A DNA stretch of 18,293 nucleotides from CAIUKV01 sp041659105. Lineage in GTDB: Bacteria; Actinomycetota; Acidimicrobiia; IMCC26256; PALSA-555. The position numbers and the translations under genes are program-made. Under the pieces are notes generated by a model, which saw only the letters and a list, made by a program, of their open reading frames with translations, was not told the DNA's origin and searched no databases. Shown here piece after piece: positions 6,659 through 14,237 of the stretch (positions are counted from its first letter, which is position 1; each line of letters starts with the position of its first letter). The stretch spans positions 1 through 18,293 of the forward strand of contig JBAZYX010000085.1 in NCBI GenBank assembly GCA_041659105.1, read 5' to 3'.

Positions 6659-6661
6659 ACG

Positions 6662-7360
6662 TCAGACGAGGTCGGTGACCACGTCGCCCGAGGCGAACAC
6701 GCGCGCTGCGCGGCCTGCGTAGACCGTCACCACGCCCACCCCGGCCACCCGCCAGGAGCCGTCGCGGTCGCGCACGAGGGCCGTCTCCTCGTCGATGCCC
6801 ACGAGCTTGGCGCTCGCCGGCAGGAGGTCGATCGACCGCTCGCGCAGGTGGTCGGCCGCGGTGCCGTGGTACGGGAACACCGCGAGGTTCGCCACGAGGC
6901 CGAGGCCCACGGTGTACGCACCGCCGCGCGGGTCGACCATCGGGTCGCCCACGAGCGTGGCCCCCGCACCGGACGCGGCGAGCGCCGCACCGCCGTGGTA
7001 CGCCGCGACCACGGCCTCGAACACTGCCGAGCCCTTGAGCACCGAGCGCAGGTGCAGCGGCGAGCCGTCGGCCAGGTAGATGAACTTGGCCCGGCGCACG
7101 ATCTCGGCGATCTTCGGGTCCTCGGCCTCGGGGCGGTGGACCACCGGGACGGTGCGGGCCCTGATGCCGAGAGACTCGAAGTACGTCGTGGCCCGCCCGG
7201 CCACCCGCTCGGGGTGCTCGTAGGCCGCGGCCGCCGGGATCACGACCACCTCCCGCGCCGCGGACGCGGCGATGAGCTCGGCGTCGAGGTCACGGCAGCC
7301 GTCGCGCCACTCGCCGCCACCGAGCAGAGCGAGGGTGCCGCCGCGTCGCGGGGTGGCCAT
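6662..7360 (-). CDS. Peptidase S51 / type 1 glutamine amidotransferase-like protein, nucleophile apparently lost
   Basis: A 232-aa cytosolic protein of the fold shared by cyanophycinase, dipeptidase E and class I amidotransferases. It shows TLALLGGGEW (9-18), REVVVIPAAAAYEHP (36-50), KFIYLADGSPLHLRSVLKGS (92-111), and the nucleophile-elbow region ALAASGAGATLVGDPMVDPRGG (126-147). Relatives carry SSAG or TSAG at the elbow with the second Ser as catalytic nucleophile; here the sequence is S130-G131-A-G, so the Ser position seems to be Gly. It may be inactive as a peptidase, or Ser130 may act from a shifted position. ATG 7360 overlaps the methyltransferase stop by one base (TGATG), so the two genes are translationally coupled. 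Enzymatic role is unknown. Confidence 0.85.
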   Translation of the reverse strand: MATPRRGGTLALLGGGEWRDGCRDLDAELIAASAAREVVVIPAAAAYEHPERVAGRATTYFESLGIRARTVPVVHRPEAEDPKIAEIVRRAKFIYLADGSPLHLRSVLKGSAVFEAVVAAYHGGAALAASGAGATLVGDPMVDPRGGAYTVGLGLVANLAVFPYHGTAADHLRERSIDLLPASAKLVGIDEETALVRDRDGSWRVAGVGVVTVYAGRAARVFASGDVVTDLV

Positions 7361-7989
7361 CAGACCGCCACCGCCGAGCCGAGCCGGAACGGCAGGATGA
7401 TGGACGGGACGGGGCGCGGCTCGAGCACGCGGATCTCCTCGGGTTGCAGGTCGGCGGCCGCCAGGGATTCGGCCACGTTTCGGGTCAGATGGCAGCCGGC
7501 GTTCACGGCCGACCACACGCCGTCGAGCCGGCGCTGCCACTCGGCCCGCTTGCCGTCGGCGCCGCCGTGCTCCAGGAACACGAAGCGGCCGCCCGGCTTG
7601 AGCACCCGGCGCACCTCGCGCACGGCCGCGACAGGGTCGTCGACCGAGCACAGCACCAGGGTGGACACGACCGTGTCGAACTCGCCGTCGGCGAAGGGCA
7701 ACGCCTCGGCCGGGGCGTCCACGACCTCCACCGGCACCCGGGCCTGGCCCACCCGGCCGATCAGGCGGCGCCGCATCGGCTCCTCGGGCTCGCTCGCGAC
7801 CACCCGGTCGACACCCGCGTAGCGGGGCAGGTTGAGGCCCGTGCCGGCGCCGATCTCGAGGACGCTGCCCCGGGCCGACCCGATCACCTCGTCGCGCAGG
7901 CGCCCGAGGGCCCCCCGCTCGGCCGGCTTCATCATCGGGTCGTACAGGGCGGCGAACGCCCGGTTCCGCAGACACGCCAGAGTGGACAC
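7360..7989 (-). CDS. Class I SAM-dependent methyltransferase
   Basis: A 209-aa protein of the Methyltransf_11 type. Motif I is VLEIGAGTGLNLPRY (43-57); the acidic residue after strand 2 is in VVASEPEEPM; VVDAPAEALPFADGEFDTVVSTLVLCSVDDP is the motif II/III region; and VLKPGGRFVFLEHGG is the motif IV-like strand. The layout resembles METTL7/UbiE-like small-molecule methyltransferases that act on hydrophobic or thiol acceptors, but the acceptor cannot be inferred. GTG 7989 lies 6 nt downstream of TAGGCT, suggesting leaderless translation. It is divergent from the hydroxybutyryl-CoA dehydrogenase gene and coupled to the S51-like gene downstream. Confidence 0.88.
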   Translation of the reverse strand: MSTLACLRNRAFAALYDPMMKPAERGALGRLRDEVIGSARGSVLEIGAGTGLNLPRYAGVDRVVASEPEEPMRRRLIGRVGQARVPVEVVDAPAEALPFADGEFDTVVSTLVLCSVDDPVAAVREVRRVLKPGGRFVFLEHGGADGKRAEWQRRLDGVWSAVNAGCHLTRNVAESLAAADLQPEEIRVLEPRPVPSIILPFRLGSAVAV

Positions 7990-7995
7990 GGCGGG

Positions 7996-8001
7996 AGCCT
8001 A
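7996..8001 (-). promoter_or_regulatory. -10-like hexamer TAGGCT before the methyltransferase
   Basis: On the minus strand TAGGCT is followed by six bases and the GTG start. No Shine-Dalgarno fits between. This is the same leaderless arrangement seen before the cyclophilin, channel and carboxylase genes. No clear -35 element was found. Confidence 0.35.
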
Positions 8002-8035
8002 TCGGCGGGCTCGGCATTCCCGACCTACCGGTGGG

Positions 8036-8088
8036 TAGCCTCGTGCGCCGCCCGGGGAACCCGCCCGCGGGAACGATGCACCGAGGAG
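8036..8088 (+). promoter_or_regulatory. Leader of the 3-hydroxybutyryl-CoA dehydrogenase gene (-10-like site and strong RBS)
   Basis: TAGCCT (8036-8041) is a -10-like hexamer facing the gene. GAGGAG (8083-8088) is a strong Shine-Dalgarno placed 7 nt before ATG 8096. Unlike its neighbours this gene therefore has a conventional leader of about 45 nt. No -35 element is evident. Confidence 0.45.
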
Positions 8089-8095
8089 CACCAGC

Positions 8096-8953
8096 ATGGC
8101 CGTCGAGCAGATCGGGATCGTCGGATCCGGGATCATGGGATCGGGCGTGGCGGAGGTGGCGGCCAAGGCCGGGCACACCGTCGTGCTGCGCAGCCGCACC
8201 CAGGCCGGGGCCGACGGGATGGTCGCCGGGCTCGAGAAGTCGCTGGCCAAGCAGGTCGAGCGGGGCAGGCTCGAGGAGGCCGACCGCGACGCCGTGCTCG
8301 GCCGGGTCCGCGGTGTCACCGACCTCGGCGAGCTCGCCCCGTGCGACCTCGTGCTCGAGTCGATCGTGGAGGACCTCGCCACGAAGAAGCACCTCTTCAA
8401 CGAGCTCGACCGCATCTGCGGCGACGCCACGATCCTCGCGACCAACACGTCCACGCTGCCGGTGATCGAGCTGGCCATGGAGACCGGCCGTCCCGATCGC
8501 GTGTGCGGCGTGCACTTCTTCAACCCCGCGCCCGCGATGGCGCTGGTGGAGATCGTGCGTGCGCTCACCACGTCGGAGGAGACCCTCACGGCCGCGCGCG
8601 ACTTCGCGAGCAGGTGCGGCAAGACCGTGGTCGACGTGAAGGACCAGGCCGGGTTCATCGTCAACGCGCTGCTGTTCCCGTACCTCAACAACGCGGTGAA
8701 GATGTTCGACGCGGGCGTGGCCACGCGCGACGGCATCGACGCCGCGATGAAGGGCGGCTGCAACTTCCCGATGGGCCCGCTCGAGCTGCTCGACCTCGTG
8801 GGCCTCGACACGAGCCTGTCGATCCTCGAGGCGCTCTACGCCGAGTTCAACGACCCCAACTACGCGCCCGCACCGCTGCTGCGCCGCATGGTCAGCGCGG
8901 AGCGGCTCGGGCGCAAGGCGAGCGAAGGGTTCTACGACTACCACAAGAAGTAG
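8096..8953 (+). CDS. hbd: 3-hydroxybutyryl-CoA dehydrogenase (FadB2/Hbd type)
   Basis: Interconverts acetoacetyl-CoA and (S)-3-hydroxybutyryl-CoA. The 285-aa protein has the dinucleotide motif GIVGSGIMGSG near the N terminus, ATNTSTLPV, and the catalytic His/Glu region GVHFFNPAPAMALVEIV. The C-terminal domain carries DQAGFIVNALLFPYLN and CNFPMGPLELLDLVGLD, all standard for the 3HCDH family. After the second Rossmann strand the sequence is VVLRSRTQAG; NAD-preferring enzymes usually have an acidic residue here, so NADP(H) use is plausible. Together with the ecm gene 54 nt downstream and ccr in the same window, a biosynthetic role feeding crotonyl-CoA formation is a reasonable inference. Alternative: a beta-oxidation enzyme. 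The start is secure because of GAGGAG at 8083-8088. Confidence 0.93.
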   Translation: MAVEQIGIVGSGIMGSGVAEVAAKAGHTVVLRSRTQAGADGMVAGLEKSLAKQVERGRLEEADRDAVLGRVRGVTDLGELAPCDLVLESIVEDLATKKHLFNELDRICGDATILATNTSTLPVIELAMETGRPDRVCGVHFFNPAPAMALVEIVRALTTSEETLTAARDFASRCGKTVVDVKDQAGFIVNALLFPYLNNAVKMFDAGVATRDGIDAAMKGGCNFPMGPLELLDLVGLDTSLSILEALYAEFNDPNYAPAPLLRRMVSAERLGRKASEGFYDYHKK

Positions 8954-8958
8954 CGCCG

Positions 8959-9001
8959 TACGCTGCGCTCACGCGGCGCCGCGCGTCGGCACGAGAGAGG
9001 G
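8959..9001 (+). promoter_or_regulatory. Possible promoter hexamer and RBS upstream of ecm
   Basis: TACGCT (8959-8964) lies just after the hbd stop and could drive separate transcription of ecm. GAGAGAGGG (8993-9001) is a strong ribosome-binding site 6 nt before ATG 9008, which favours ATG 9008 over the GTG at 9005. A terminator between hbd and ecm is not apparent, so co-transcription is also possible. Confidence 0.4.
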
Positions 9002-9007
9002 CCTGTG

Positions 9008-11014
9008 ATGAGTGCGACGCTTCCCTCCCCTGACCACCCCTGGGTGATGCGGACGTACTCGGGCCATTCGTCGGCCCGGGCGTCCAACGAGCTCTACCGG
9101 ACCAACCTGGCCCGCGGGCAGACCGGCCTGTCGGTCGCGTTCGACCTGCCCACCCAGACCGGCTTCGACCCCGACCACCCGCTCGCGCGCGGCGAGGTCG
9201 GCAAGGTCGGCGTGCCGGTGCCGCACCTCGGCGAGATGCGCGCGCTCTTCGAGGGCATCCCCCTCGAGGACATGAACACCTCGATGACGATCAACGCCAC
9301 CGCGGTGTGGCTCCTCGCCATGTACGTCGCGCTCGCCGAGGAGCAGGGAGCCGACCCGGCGCGCCTCGCGGGCACCACCCAGAACGACATCGTCAAGGAG
9401 TACCTGAGCCGCGGCACCTACATCTTCGGCCCGGAGCCGTCGCGGCGACTCACCGTCGACCTCGTGTGCCACACGGTTCGCCACGTGCCGAGGTGGAACC
9501 CGATCAACGTGTGCTCGTACCACCTCCAGGAGGCGGGCGCGACGCCGGTGCAGGAGATCGCCTACGCGCTCGGCACCGCGATCGGGGTGCTCGACGCCGT
9601 GCGCGAGTCCGGTCAGGTGACCGACGACGAGTTCCCCGAAGTGGTCGGGCGCATCTCGTTCTTCGTGAACGCGGGCATCCGCTTCGTCGAGGAGATGTGC
9701 AAGCTGCGGGCGTTCGGCCGTCTGTGGGACCGCATCTGCCTCGAGCGCTACGGCGTGACCGACGAGAAGCTGCGCCGGTTCCGCTACGGCGTCCAGGTCA
9801 ACTCGCTCGGGCTCACCGAGGCCCAGCCCGAGAACAACGTCCAGCGGATCGTGCTCGAGACCCTCGCCGTCACCCTCTCGCGCGACGCCCGGGCCCGGGC
9901 CGTGCAGCTCCCGGCCTGGAACGAGGCCCTCGGCCTGCCCCGGCCCTGGGACCAGCAGTGGAGCCTGCGGATCCAGCAGGTGCTGGCCATGGAGACCGAC
10001 CTCCTCGAGTACCCCGACCTCTTCGCGGGCTCCACGGTGGTGGAGGCCCGGACGGCCGAGCTGGAGGAGGCCGCCGACGCCGAGCTGGCCTGGGTGCTGG
10101 AGGGCGGCGGAGCCTTCTCGATGATCGACGCCATGAAGGGCCGGCTGGTGGGGAGCCTGGCCGAGCGGGTCCGGCACATCGAATCGGGGGAAATCCGCGT
10201 CGTAGGGGTCAACTGCCTCACCGAGAGTGCCGAATCACCCCTCGTGCGAACTCTCGACGGCGAGGCCAACATCCTGGTGGTCGACCCCCGGCACGAGATC
10301 GAGCAGCTGGAGCGGCTGGCCGCCTGGCGGGCCGAGCGTGACGCCGACGCGGTCGACCGCGCACTCGACGCGTTGCGGGCCGCGGCCTGCGGCACCGACA
10401 ACCTCGTCCCGGCCAGCATCGACCTCGCCCGGGCCGGCGGCACCGTCGGCGAGTGGGCCGGGGTCCTGCGGGAGGTCTTCGGCGAGTACCGGGGCCCCAC
10501 CGGCGTCGGGTCGGCGGCCGTGCCCGGCGCGGGCGGGCTGGCCGAGATCGCCGCGCGCATGAAGGCCGCGGCCGAGGAGCTCGGCGGCCCGACCCGTCTG
10601 CTCGTGGGCAAGCCCGGCCTCGACGGTCACTCCAACGGAGCCGAGCAGATCGCGCTCGCGGCGCGCGACGCCGGCTTCGAGGTCGTCTACCAGGGCATCC
10701 GGCTGACGCCCGAGCAGATCGCGGCCGCGGCCCGCGACGAGGACGTCGACGTGATCGGCCTGTCGATCCTCTCCGGCTCGCACCTCGAGCTCGTCCCCGA
10801 GACCCTGCGGCTCGTGCGGGCCGCCGGCGTCGACGCGCCCGTCGTGGTGGGCGGGATCATCCCGCCGGCCGACCAGGCCGAGCTCGCCGCGGCCGGCGTC
10901 GCCCGGTGCTACACGCCCAAGGACTTCGAGCTCTCCCACATCATCGGCGACCTCGCCGACCTCGCCATCGCCCACCGGCGCACGACCGCGGCCCGGGCCG
11001 CGGGCGGGTCGTGA
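9008..11014 (+). CDS. ecm: Adenosylcobalamin-dependent ethylmalonyl-CoA mutase (MeaA type)
   Basis: Predicted to convert (2R)-ethylmalonyl-CoA to (2S)-methylsuccinyl-CoA with coenzyme B12. The 668-aa chain joins an acyl-CoA mutase barrel (~10-515) to a B12-binding domain (~535-655). The latter carries the base-off motif KPGLDGHSNGAEQ with D539-x-H541-x-x-G544, and later LSILSGSH and VVVGGIIPPADQ. The N terminus reads RTYSGHSSARASNELYR, then GQTGLSVAFDLPTQTGFDPDHPL and DMNTSMTINATAVWLLAMYVA. From memory these match MeaA/Ecm rather than methylmalonyl-CoA mutase, which has FDLPTHRGYDSD-type sequence. Single-chain length also fits Ecm. The presence of ccr and an epimerase in the window supports the call. 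Distinction from isobutyryl- or methylmalonyl-CoA mutase should be considered probable, not certain. Its TGA overlaps the next start as GTGA. Confidence 0.9.
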   Translation: MSATLPSPDHPWVMRTYSGHSSARASNELYRTNLARGQTGLSVAFDLPTQTGFDPDHPLARGEVGKVGVPVPHLGEMRALFEGIPLEDMNTSMTINATAVWLLAMYVALAEEQGADPARLAGTTQNDIVKEYLSRGTYIFGPEPSRRLTVDLVCHTVRHVPRWNPINVCSYHLQEAGATPVQEIAYALGTAIGVLDAVRESGQVTDDEFPEVVGRISFFVNAGIRFVEEMCKLRAFGRLWDRICLERYGVTDEKLRRFRYGVQVNSLGLTEAQPENNVQRIVLETLAVTLSRDARARAVQLPAWNEALGLPRPWDQQWSLRIQQVLAMETDLLEYPDLFAGSTVVEARTAELEEAADAELAWVLEGGGAFSMIDAMKGRLVGSLAERVRHIESGEIRVVGVNCLTESAESPLVRTLDGEANILVVDPRHEIEQLERLAAWRAERDADAVDRALDALRAAACGTDNLVPASIDLARAGGTVGEWAGVLREVFGEYRGPTGVGSAAVPGAGGLAEIAARMKAAAEELGGPTRLLVGKPGLDGHSNGAEQIALAARDAGFEVVYQGIRLTPEQIAAAARDEDVDVIGLSILSGSHLELVPETLRLVRAAGVDAPVVVGGIIPPADQAELAAAGVARCYTPKDFELSHIIGDLADLAIAHRRTTAARAAGGS

Positions 11015-11727
11015 GCACCACGCTCGCCGTCGTCGTCGCGGCGCTGGTCGCGGCCGTCGTGGCCGGTGGCGGCGTGTACCTCGTGGTGCGCGACCGGGTC
11101 GAGCGGGCCGAGCGGGCCCGGTTCGAGGCCGAGCGCTCGCGCGACAAGCTGCGCCACGAGCTCGACCAGCTCGACCGCGCGTTCGCCGGAACCCGCGTCC
11201 CGGCCCGGGCCACGGGCAACGGGCGCGCCGACGAGCTCGCCGGCGACGCGTTCGACGAGGTGTCGGGACTGCTGCGCGAGCGGTTCGTGGCGGTGCTCAT
11301 CCAGCAGCGGGTCGCGGGCGCGCGGCGCCGCCTGCACCCCGTGGCCGTGGTCGCGCTCGAGGCCGACGGCGTACGGGGCAAGGACCGCGCCAGCGTCGAC
11401 GCCGCGATGCGGTCGCTCGGGGGCGTGATCCACGAGACCCTCCGCGAGGCCGACTGCGCGTGCCGGGTGGGCGACGTCGTCGTGATCGCCGCGCTCGACG
11501 ACACGACCGAGGACGGCGCCCGCCGCGCCATCGAGCGGGTGCAGGCCGGCCTGCGCGTCGCCACCGGCGACGTCGGGATCACGGTCTCGGCCGGGATCGC
11601 CTGCTATCCGACCCACGCGCTCGAGGCCCCCGAGCTGGTGGCCCGGGCCGGCGAGGCCCTGCTCGAGGCCCGGGGCGCCGGCATCAGCCGCGTCGCCACC
11701 GCCAGCACCGAGGCCCGCCCCGGCTGA
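11011..11727 (+). CDS. Membrane-anchored degenerate GGDEF-domain protein
   Basis: A 238-aa protein with an N-terminal membrane segment (~4-26, LAVVVAALVAAVVAGGGVYLVV), a charged probable coiled coil (27-58), and a C-terminal domain ending SAGIACYPTHALEAPELVARAGEALLEARGAGISRV, the characteristic tail of GGDEF domains. At the active-site hairpin the sequence is R145EAD148-CACRV-G154DVVV. The I-site RxxD is kept at the usual distance, but GGDEF is replaced by GDVVV. Diguanylate cyclase activity is therefore unlikely and c-di-GMP (or other nucleotide) sensing is possible. The GTG start overlaps the ecm stop by four bases, implying coupled translation with a metabolic enzyme. A hairpin terminator follows directly. 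Confidence 0.8.
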   Translation: MSTTLAVVVAALVAAVVAGGGVYLVVRDRVERAERARFEAERSRDKLRHELDQLDRAFAGTRVPARATGNGRADELAGDAFDEVSGLLRERFVAVLIQQRVAGARRRLHPVAVVALEADGVRGKDRASVDAAMRSLGGVIHETLREADCACRVGDVVVIAALDDTTEDGARRAIERVQAGLRVATGDVGITVSAGIACYPTHALEAPELVARAGEALLEARGAGISRVATASTEARPG

Positions 11728-11745
11728 ACCCCGCCTCGGGGTTTT
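11727..11745 (+). terminator. Intrinsic terminator after the GGDEF-like gene
   Basis: AACCCCG and CGGGGTT form a 7-bp stem around CCT, ending in a TTTT run. It starts at the last base of the TGA stop codon and would end the hbd/ecm/GGDEF-like transcript. Confidence 0.7.
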
Positions 11746-11850
11746 CCACAGGATTGTCCCCCATTCGCGCCCCAGCATGTGGACGACGTGTGGACGAGGG
11801 TGTGGAGATCCACCCGGTGAAGTGGAAAACCGGGCGCAGATGGTGGAAAA
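11742..11850. other. Cluster of DnaA-box-like TGTGGA/GTGGAAAA words
   Basis: This stretch between two convergent genes has no credible ORF. It holds TTTTCCACA (11742-11750), TGTGGACGA twice (11778-11786 and 11789-11797), TGTGGAGAT (11801-11809) and GTGGAAAA twice (11822-11829 and 11843-11850). GTGGA-GA-TCCAC (11802-11813) is a perfect palindrome. TTTTCCACA and TCGTCCACA (the complement of TGTGGACGA) are each one mismatch from the DnaA box TT(A/G)TCCACA. The cluster could titrate DnaA or bind another regulator. No dnaA, dnaN or AT-rich unwinding element is nearby, so an origin is unlikely. The remainder, 11851-11913, shows nothing recognisable. Confidence 0.4.
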
Positions 11851-11913
11851 TGTGCCCGTCGCGTCCCGAGGAAGTCGTTGGGGCGCCCGACGAGGGCAGT
11901 CGTCGGGCCTTCT

Positions 11914-13101
11914 CTACGCCGAACCTTCCTCGGGGCGTGTCGCGTCCGACCCCCCGCCCCCCGGCGCGGCGCGGGGCGGCTCGGCCAGCACCTCACGGAG
12001 CACGGCGTCGGTGTCGGCCCCGAGCGGGCGACCCGCGTGGCGCACCTCGCCCGGCGACCGGCCGAGCCGGGCCACCGGGCCCGGCATCGTGACGCCGTCG
12101 ACGTCCACGAAGGTGCCCCGGGCCTGCACGTGCTCGTCGGCGAGGAGGTCCTGCATCGTGTACACGGGCGCGATCGCGGCCTGCGCCTCCGTGAACGCGC
12201 GCAGCACGTCCTCCGAGGGCCGGGCGCCGATCCACGCACCCACCAGCTCGTCGAGCTCGCGCCGGTGGTGCACCCGTCCGTCGAAGTCCCCGAAGCGGGG
12301 GTCGTCGGCCACGCCCACGAGCGCGAGCACGCGCTGCGCGATCGACTCCGCCGACGCGGAGACCGCGACCCACACGCCGTCGGCGCAGCGGAACGTCCCA
12401 CGCGGCACGGAGTACGGGATGCCCGACCCGAGCCGGGGTTGGAGCTCGCCGCGCTGGGCCCACACCGCGGGGAGCGGCCCGATCATCGCGATCATCGACT
12501 CGAGCAGGTTGACGTCGATCACCTGCCCCTCGCCGGTGCGGTCGCGGTGGTGCAACGCCACCATCACGGCGAACGCTCCGACGAGCGCGGTCACCTCGTC
12601 GGTGAGCGCGACCGGGGGCAGGAGCGGCGCGCCATCGGGCTCGCCGTTGAGCGCGGCGAACCCGCCCATCGCCTCGGCCAGTGTCGCGAATCCGGGTCGC
12701 ATCGCGTAGGGACCGTCCTGTCCGAAGCCGGAGACGCGCAGGATCACCAGGCCCGGGTTGCGTGCGAGCAGGTCGGCGGGGTCGAGCCCCAGGCGCTCGA
12801 GCGTGCCCGGACGCAGGTTCTCGACGAGGACGTCGCTGCGGTCGAGCAGGCCGCGCATCGCGTCGAGCCCCGATGCGGTCTTGAGGTCGAGCACGACCGC
12901 GCGCTTGTTGCGGCCGATCTGCTTCCAGAACAGCGCCTCGCCGTCGCGGGGGTCGGGCCATCCGTAGTTGCGGCTGCCGTCCCCGCCGGGCGCCTCCACC
13001 TTGATCACCTCGGCGCCGAAGTCGGCCAGGTACCGCGCCGCGCCCGGGGCCGCGATGAGCGTGGCCATGTCGACCACGCGGAGGCCGTCGAGTGCGCCCA
13101 T
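11914..13101 (-). CDS. Family III CoA-transferase (CaiB/BaiF family)
   Basis: A 395-aa protein that should move CoA between acyl groups through an aspartyl-CoA intermediate, or act as an alpha-methylacyl-CoA racemase-like enzyme. Diagnostic segments are GALDGLRVVDMATLIAAPGAARYLADFGAEVIKVE (2-36), DVLVENLRPGTLERLGL, VILRVSGFGQDGPYA, and VALTDEVTAL with Asp168 at the position expected for the catalytic aspartate. EGQVIDVNLLESM follows, and PVYTMQDLLADEHVQARGTF is the usual late motif. Substrate cannot be assigned; in this context a dicarboxylic acyl-CoA (for example a mesaconyl- or succinyl-type donor) is a speculative option. ATG 13101 is preferred because it starts at GALDGLRV. It is the last gene of the minus-strand carboxylase operon, 10 nt after the metallophosphoesterase. 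Confidence 0.9.
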   Translation of the reverse strand: MGALDGLRVVDMATLIAAPGAARYLADFGAEVIKVEAPGGDGSRNYGWPDPRDGEALFWKQIGRNKRAVVLDLKTASGLDAMRGLLDRSDVLVENLRPGTLERLGLDPADLLARNPGLVILRVSGFGQDGPYAMRPGFATLAEAMGGFAALNGEPDGAPLLPPVALTDEVTALVGAFAVMVALHHRDRTGEGQVIDVNLLESMIAMIGPLPAVWAQRGELQPRLGSGIPYSVPRGTFRCADGVWVAVSASAESIAQRVLALVGVADDPRFGDFDGRVHHRRELDELVGAWIGARPSEDVLRAFTEAQAAIAPVYTMQDLLADEHVQARGTFVDVDGVTMPGPVARLGRSPGEVRHAGRPLGADTDAVLREVLAEPPRAAPGGGGSDATRPEEGSA

Positions 13102-13111
13102 CCCCGCCGCC

Positions 13112-14224
13112 TCAGAAGCGCTGCGTGAAGCAGCGGTGGGCGAGCGCACCCCGGGCGAGGTCACCGTAGAAGCCGAGGTACTGGTGGCGCGTCACCTCGG
13201 CCCAGTCGAACGCGGTGGGCGCGGCGACCCGGCGAACCACCTGTGTGTACCCACCCTCGTGGACGCGGTACTCGGCCCAGGCTCCCGGGTAGTCCTTCGT
13301 GCAGCCCACCTCCGCGAACGGCACGTCGCGCGCGGCGGGCGAGCGCCACACGTTGTTGCCGTGCGTGTGACCAGCGAAGTAGCCGACGATGTTGTCCCGC
13401 CGGGCGACCACCGAGACGAGGGCCTCACTGTCGGCCGGACGGATGCCGAAGAAGTCGTGGGGGCGGGTGGGCGCGTCGAGCGGCCACACGTGGTGGTGGC
13501 CGAACACCATCACCGGTCCGGTTGCCTCGGTGGCCACGTCGTCGAGCCACTGCACCTGATCGGCCGTGAGCTGCCCGCCGGCCCGGCCCGGCTCGACGGT
13601 GTCGAGGATCGCGACCGTGAGCGGCCCCAGCTCCACCGTGTAGGGCGCGTCCTCGATCGCCAAGGTCGGGTCGACGATGGCGTCGTGGTTGCCCCGCACG
13701 AACGCGAGCCGGTCGCCGAACGTGCCGTACGCGGCGAGGAACGCGGCGAACTGCTCCTCGGTCCCGCGGTCGGTGAGGTCGCCCTTGACCACCACGGCGT
13801 CGGGGTCGAGCGCGCGGATCTCGTCGATCACCGCGCCGTTCATCGTCTCGGGATACGGCGGCGCGCCGGGCGGCACGGAGAAGAACGGGCCGATGTCCTG
13901 GTGGGGCGGGCCGAGGTGGCCGCACTCCACCTCGCCGAAGTGCACGTCGTTCGCGGTGGCGAAGGTGGTGAGCAGCCGACCCGGCGGGAGGTCGAGCGTG
14001 CGGAACGCGGCGGGCAGCGCGGCGGTGGGCTCGACGCCCTCCACCGCGAGCGCGTGCTCGGTGCCCGGCTCCAGGCCGGTGACCCGGACCACGTGACGAG
14101 GACCGGTGCTGCGCACCTCCTGTCCCCCCACCAGCGTGACCGCCTCGAGGCCGGGCGCCGACGCGAACATGACCACCGCTTCGTCGGGGCCGACGCTGAA
14201 GAGCTCCGCGTTCTCGATCGCCAT
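13112..14224 (-). CDS. Calcineurin-like metallophosphoesterase with N-terminal fibronectin-like region
   Basis: A 370-aa protein. Residues 1-78 look like a beta-sandwich of the kind preceding purple-acid-phosphatase-type domains (RHVVRVTGLEPGTEHALAVEG). The catalytic domain has the full dimetal set: ANDVHFGE (D93, H95), KGDLTDRG (D149, D152), RGNHDA (GNHD 178-181), VFGHHHVW and AGHTHGNN. No signal peptide or membrane segment is seen, so it is probably cytosolic. The substrate is unknown; relatives hydrolyse phosphomono- or phosphodiesters. It lies within an acyl-CoA carboxylase operon, 13 nt after the epsilon-subunit gene and 10 nt before the CoA-transferase. ATG 14224 starts MAIEN, the same five residues as AccB/PccB, probably by chance. 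Confidence 0.9.
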   Translation of the reverse strand: MAIENAELFSVGPDEAVVMFASAPGLEAVTLVGGQEVRSTGPRHVVRVTGLEPGTEHALAVEGVEPTAALPAAFRTLDLPPGRLLTTFATANDVHFGEVECGHLGPPHQDIGPFFSVPPGAPPYPETMNGAVIDEIRALDPDAVVVKGDLTDRGTEEQFAAFLAAYGTFGDRLAFVRGNHDAIVDPTLAIEDAPYTVELGPLTVAILDTVEPGRAGGQLTADQVQWLDDVATEATGPVMVFGHHHVWPLDAPTRPHDFFGIRPADSEALVSVVARRDNIVGYFAGHTHGNNVWRSPAARDVPFAEVGCTKDYPGAWAEYRVHEGGYTQVVRRVAAPTAFDWAEVTRHQYLGFYGDLARGALAHRCFTQRF

Positions 14225-14237
14225 GGGAGGGCCGCGG

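Noticed and set aside
6662..8944. A 760-aa minus-strand fusion covering the S51-like gene and beyond
   Set aside because: The frame merely stays open through the methyltransferase and hbd regions; the real proteins use ATG 7360 and other frames.
9008..11014. Methylmalonyl-CoA mutase large subunit
   Set aside because: Single-chain length and the FDLPTQTGFDPDHPL region match the MeaA/ethylmalonyl-CoA mutase group, and ccr is in the window; substrate still needs alignment to be certain.
11742..11850. Chromosomal replication origin
   Set aside because: DnaA-box-like words are present but there is no AT-rich unwinding region and no dnaA, dnaN, gidB or parAB nearby.
11878..13128. 416-aa + strand open frame opposite the CoA-transferase
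   Set aside because: Composition is His/Arg/Glu-rich shadow sequence; the minus strand carries all CoA-transferase motifs.
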